From: Myxococcales bacterium
GTDB lineage: Bacteria > Myxococcota_A > Polyangia > JAAYKL01
Length of the DNA stretch: 61,192 bases
Assembly: GCA_012522445.1 (NCBI GenBank)
Contig: JAAYKL010000061.1
Coordinates: 1-61,192, forward strand
Direction: 5' to 3'
In this document: positions 58,138 through 61,192 of the stretch, one piece after another
Numbering within the stretch: the stretch's first letter is position 1
Layout of the letters: each line of letters starts with the position of its first letter
Notes under the pieces: model-generated
Databases searched by the model: none
Told to the model about the DNA's origin: nothing
The model's input: the letters and a program-made list of their open reading frames with translations, nothing else
Translations under genes and position numbers: made by a program

Positions 58138-58862
58138 CACACCTGCCTGTCATTGGTGCGTCGGCCGGATTCGATCTCCGAGCCGATCGGTTCGTTGTCG
58201 TAGAGCCGCTGTCCGATGGGGACGCTGAAGGCGGTTCCCTTGCGCAAAATCGCGCCCACGGGACAGGAGTCCACCGCTTTGTCGATGCCGGCCAAATCGG
58301 TTTGGGAGAGGTTGTTAGGCGCGTTGAACGTCAAGCGCTTGTGAATGCCGCGGCCCACGAACTGAAAGACGTTTTTGTTGTCGAGCTCTTGGGAGGCCCG
58401 CACGCAGCGACCGCACAAGATGCAGCGGTTGCCATCGATGAAGACCTCGGGGTGCGAGGCATCGACACCGCGGCAGGGGAACATGTAGTCGTGTTGCGGC
58501 GCGAGGATGCCCAGGCGATACGCCACGGCCTGCAATTCGCAGTTGCCGCTCTTTTCGCAAAACATGCAGTAGTGATTGCCCTCGACGAAGAGCATGTCGA
58601 TGACGGAAACGCGGTGCGCCTTCAATTCGGGGGTTTCGTTTTCGATGGACATGCCCGGCGCCACCGGCTGGGTGCACGCGGCTTGTGGACGGCCGTTGAC
58701 GTGCACCGTGCATACGCGGCAACTGCCGTGGGGCGAGAGGCCCTTCATGGCACAGAGCCTGGGGATGTACACGCCCGCTGCGTCCGCGGCGTCTAAAATG
58801 GTTTGGCCGATCTCGGCTTCGATCTCTTGTCCATCGATTATCAATGTAATTTTTCCGCTCAT
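58137..58862 (-). CDS. hoxU: NAD-linked hydrogenase diaphorase small subunit
   Basis: 241 residues, similar to the N-terminal part of NuoG. 2Fe-2S ferredoxin domain (CAMKGLSPHGSCRVC...AC), the His-Cys motif HYCMFCEKSGNCELQ, and CILCGRCVRASQEL plus SCPVGA for 4Fe-4S clusters. It carries electrons between HoxF and HoxY. Begins 10 bp after hoxF. Confidence 0.95.
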   Translation of the reverse strand: MSGKITLIIDGQEIEAEIGQTILDAADAAGVYIPRLCAMKGLSPHGSCRVCTVHVNGRPQAACTQPVAPGMSIENETPELKAHRVSVIDMLFVEGNHYCMFCEKSGNCELQAVAYRLGILAPQHDYMFPCRGVDASHPEVFIDGNRCILCGRCVRASQELDNKNVFQFVGRGIHKRLTFNAPNNLSQTDLAGIDKAVDSCPVGAILRKGTAFSVPIGQRLYDNEPIGSEIESGRRTNDRQV

Positions 58863-58872
58863 GCGTACCTCC

Positions 58873-60690
58873 TCAAGCCTGCCGATGAGTGGACTTGCGG
58901 CCCACGATTTCTTCGGTTTTGGAAAGCGCCTGCGCGATGTCGAACGCGGGTTGCATGCCGTCGTCCTTGGCGGTGATGCGCTTTTCGTATTCGTCGCGAA
59001 AGTTTTTTAGCGTGGACAAAATGGGGTTGGGCGAGGTTTGTCCCAAGCCGCATCGGCTCAACGCCTTGATGGTGTGGGCGGTGTGCTCCAAGTATGCGAG
59101 GTCGCCCATTTGGCCCTTGCCGTCGATGATGCGCTGCAGGCGGTTTTTTAAGATGGTGTTGCCCACGCGGCAGGTCGTGCAATAGCCGCAGGACTCCTCC
59201 TCGAAGAACGCCATGAACTCGGCGGCGATGGCCAGGATGTCGCGGTGCGCGCCAAAGACCATAACCGCGCCTCCGGTGCCGAGGTCGTCATAGCAGATGG
59301 TGCGTTGAAACTCCGCCCGGCTAATGATTTGCCCCGAGGGTCCGCCCACCAGCACGGCCGCCGCATCTTCGCCGCCCACCATGGCGAGCATTTCGTTCAC
59401 GGAGATCCCGAAAGGCAGCTCGTAGATGCCCGGCGCCTTGCAGTCCCCCGAGATGCTGAGGAGCTTGGCCCCGGAGCTGCCCGCCGAGCCCTGGGCCGCA
59501 AACCAGGTGGAGCCTTTGTCGACGATGCGCGCCGCCGCACAGAGGGTTTCGACGTTGTTGACGGCGGTTGGAAAGCCGAGATAGCCCTGCTGTGCCGGGA
59601 ACGGTGGACGGTTCTTGGGATCGCCCCGGGTGCCCTCGCAACTTGAAATTAGCGCGGTTTCTTCGCCGCAAATGTAGGCCCCGGCGCCCATTTGAATGCG
59701 GATGTCAAAATCGAAATTGGGCACGCCCAAAATGCCTTGTCCCAGGAGATTGGCCTGCCGCCGTTTGGCGAGCACGTCTTCGAGGTAGTTCAACAAGTAG
59801 GTGTACTCGCCGCGCAAGTAGAGGATTCCCTCCTTGGCACCGATGGCATAGCCGCCCACGGTCATGCCCTCAAAGAGTAGGTCGGGCATTTCGGTGAGGA
59901 TCGCGCGATCTTTGAACGTGCCGGGCTCGCCCTCGTCCGCATTGCAGATGATGTACTTTTGCGCCCCCGGAGCGCCGCGGGTGAACTCCCACTTCATGCC
60001 CGTGGGAAAGCCCGCGCCGCCGCGACCGCGCAACCGCGACGCCTTGATGACCTTGATGATTTCGACGGGGCTCACCGCCACGGCCTTGGACAGGGCCGCA
60101 CCCGAGGTGAAGGCGTCGAAGATCACCGGGCCGCGCTTGCGGATGTTGTTGTGAACCATGGCGTGCACCAGGGGGTGAGCGTTGTTGCCGTCCCCAACGG
60201 ATTGCCAGGCCTCAAAGACCTTCTTGCCCGACTTGATCACTTCGGCGATGTGGCGCGCGGCATCGGTGGAGAGCCAAGTGACGATTTGATCGTTGATGAT
60301 GGCCGCTGGGGGTTGATCGCACATGCCGATGCAGGGCGTGTATTGGAGGGTGACCAGGCCGTCGGGGGTTGTTTCACCGACGCGGATACCAAAGGCCTCC
60401 TCGAAGGCCTGCGCCACGCGATCCGCACCGAACATGCGGTCGATGACGTCGTTGCACAGGCGAATGACATTGCGCCCCTGGGGCTTCTCGGAGAAGAACG
60501 CGTAAAACGACACCACGGATTCGACTTCGACGCGATGGGTGGAGGTGGCCTCGGCGATCCAGCCCATGGCTGGCCTAGACACGCAGCCGAACTGCGCATG
60601 CACCTCCCGTACGATGTCCATCATGCGGTGTTTGTCACCGCCGTAGTCCTGGCAGATTTTCCTGATTTGTTCCGCTTGTTTTTCAGTCAT
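58873..60690 (-). CDS. hoxF: NAD-linked hydrogenase diaphorase large subunit (NuoE-NuoF-like)
   Basis: 605 residues from ATG 60690 (GAGG 5 bases upstream), the length of fused HoxF. The N-terminal ~150 residues are NuoE-like, the rest NuoF-like with RLRGRGGAGFPTGMKWEF (FMN/NADH), CNADEGEPGTFKDRAI, and 4Fe-4S ligands SCGYCTTC and RCGLGQTSPNP. In the NuoE-like part the expected CxxxxC is LCNDVID, so the second Cys is Asp; the other pair CIGMC is present. A longer frame to 60783 has no better start. Confidence 0.96.
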   Translation of the reverse strand: MTEKQAEQIRKICQDYGGDKHRMMDIVREVHAQFGCVSRPAMGWIAEATSTHRVEVESVVSFYAFFSEKPQGRNVIRLCNDVIDRMFGADRVAQAFEEAFGIRVGETTPDGLVTLQYTPCIGMCDQPPAAIINDQIVTWLSTDAARHIAEVIKSGKKVFEAWQSVGDGNNAHPLVHAMVHNNIRKRGPVIFDAFTSGAALSKAVAVSPVEIIKVIKASRLRGRGGAGFPTGMKWEFTRGAPGAQKYIICNADEGEPGTFKDRAILTEMPDLLFEGMTVGGYAIGAKEGILYLRGEYTYLLNYLEDVLAKRRQANLLGQGILGVPNFDFDIRIQMGAGAYICGEETALISSCEGTRGDPKNRPPFPAQQGYLGFPTAVNNVETLCAAARIVDKGSTWFAAQGSAGSSGAKLLSISGDCKAPGIYELPFGISVNEMLAMVGGEDAAAVLVGGPSGQIISRAEFQRTICYDDLGTGGAVMVFGAHRDILAIAAEFMAFFEEESCGYCTTCRVGNTILKNRLQRIIDGKGQMGDLAYLEHTAHTIKALSRCGLGQTSPNPILSTLKNFRDEYEKRITAKDDGMQPAFDIAQALSKTEEIVGRKSTHRQA

Positions 60691-60817
60691 TGCCACCTCG
60701 AACCCCTCCGCTTGCAAAAGAAACTTGCAACGATTTCGGCATCTTCGACCCCATTGTCGAGATATCCCCTCACGTATCGCCACACGCGGTGACGCACCGT
60801 TCGCAACTGGTCGTTCA

Positions 60818-60846
60818 AATATGAAGTTATGAATTAATACTGTGAA
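60818..60846 (-). promoter_or_regulatory. Candidate hox operon promoter
   Basis: On the minus strand TTCACA (60841-60846, five of six) and CATATT (60818-60823, four of six) are 17 bp apart. The leader would be ~120 bases and contains two copies of CTTGCAA (60711-60717 and 60724-60730, plus-strand reading), a possible binding site. Confidence 0.5.
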
Positions 60847-61192
60847 TCATCTCACAACCCATTGAATCCGCGCAAGGGAGAGTTGCAAAAAAAATCGTAA
60901 CTCTCCGGGTCATGCGCAGTTGCTTGCATTTGATTTGTCGCGGGTTCGCTTGCGTTGACGGCAATCCAAACGGTTGGGTTCGCCGGTTTGGCGTTGCTCA
61001 CCGGTTTGGCGTTGGTCAGCGCTTGGGCGTTACGCAGCGGTTTGGCGTTACCAGCTCGGTTTGGTGTTACCAGCTCGGCGGCAGGTACAGCAGTCGATTG
61101 GGGGTGTTGCGCGCCCGACTTCGCGAGGACAGCCCAAGAACGCCCTTGCTGGCGTGTGCACAAAGCGCCTCCTTGACCTGCTCTGGCCAAGC
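60847..61192. other. Non-coding edge region upstream of the hox promoter
   Basis: 346 bp without a convincing gene. It holds a 10-bp stem hairpin (60877-60886 with 60897-60906, A-rich loop) and the degenerate 18-bp tandem repeat described separately. Open frames crossing it on both strands consist mainly of translated repeats. Confidence 0.5.
60984..61075. repeat. Degenerate 18-19-bp tandem repeat, five copies
   Basis: Units beginning CGGTTTGGCGTT at 60984, 61002, 61020 (more diverged), 61038 and 61057; the last two are 19 bp. A partial unit CGGTTGGGTT precedes at 60971. The function is unknown. Confidence 0.75.

Noticed and set aside
60796..60817. TTGAACGACCAGTTGC considered as a sigma-54 promoter of the hox operon
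   Set aside because: The essential GG of the -24 element is absent; a sigma-70-like pair fits better.
60877..60906. Strong hairpin considered as an intrinsic terminator
   Set aside because: No T run follows the stem on either strand; the T-rich stretch is inside the loop.
60852..61190. 112-residue open frame on the minus strand at the right edge
   Set aside because: Its middle is only the translated 18-bp repeat (NAKPxxNA) and it also spans the hairpin; the plus strand gives an equally repetitive frame.

Overview
The window reads as a chromosomal segment of a GC-rich member of the former Deltaproteobacteria, most likely a Myxococcota or Bradymonadota-like lineage. The inference rests on an MXAN_5187-type membrane protein, a lipoprotein with myxobacterial cysteine-rich repeats around a fibro-slime domain, very large TPR and HEAT proteins, and densely packed genes. 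I see no rRNA, tRNA, insertion sequence, prophage or CRISPR array.

Left part (1-11.7 kb): the end of an outer-membrane barrel-like gene, a tiny zinc-finger gene, ftsK, then a tight three-gene operon (DRE-TIM aldolase, eukaryote-type HisH-HisF fusion, ATP-grasp_5 protein). Facing it are ksgA, an M16 peptidase and a PpiD-like foldase. In the HisH half of the fusion all three glutaminase triad positions are substituted, while the HisF half is well preserved.

12-20.5 kb: the rod-shape and elongasome cluster mreB-mreC-mreD-mrdA-rodA, followed by a secreted cupredoxin-like protein and a membrane sensor-like protein. The convergent gap after it (20177-20459) is rich in inverted repeats and may hold a structured RNA. 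20.5-26 kb: unknown helical protein, HAD phosphatase, outer-membrane protein, and a membrane gluzincin with a TPR-like tail. 26-28.5 kb: hcp (hybrid cluster protein) with its ferredoxin partner, with a perfect palindrome at the predicted promoter. 28.7-30.6 kb: fibro-slime lipoprotein.

30.8-43.1 kb: a probable operon of a HEAT protein, a TPR protein and a giant 3491-residue TPR protein that takes up about one sixth of the window. 43.3-51.4 kb: HDAC-family amidohydrolase, then a coupled run of a winged-helix-like unknown, an HD-GYP response regulator, a sensor kinase, RNase PH, and an in-frame fusion of RdgB (dITP/XTP pyrophosphatase) with oligoendopeptidase F. 51.4-52.8 kb: a Lys/Ala/Pro-rich membrane protein and a protein with two zinc ribbons joined by five EYRSPxF repeats.

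52.9-60.8 kb: a bidirectional NAD-linked [NiFe] hydrogenase operon, hoxF-hoxU-hoxY-hoxH-hoxW, then a receiver-only regulator and hypF, read leftward from one predicted promoter. With hcp this suggests a life style with anaerobic or redox-fluctuating phases. The right edge (60.85-61.19 kb) holds an 18-bp degenerate tandem repeat and a strong hairpin but no convincing gene. All functional calls are from reading motifs by eye; no database search was run.
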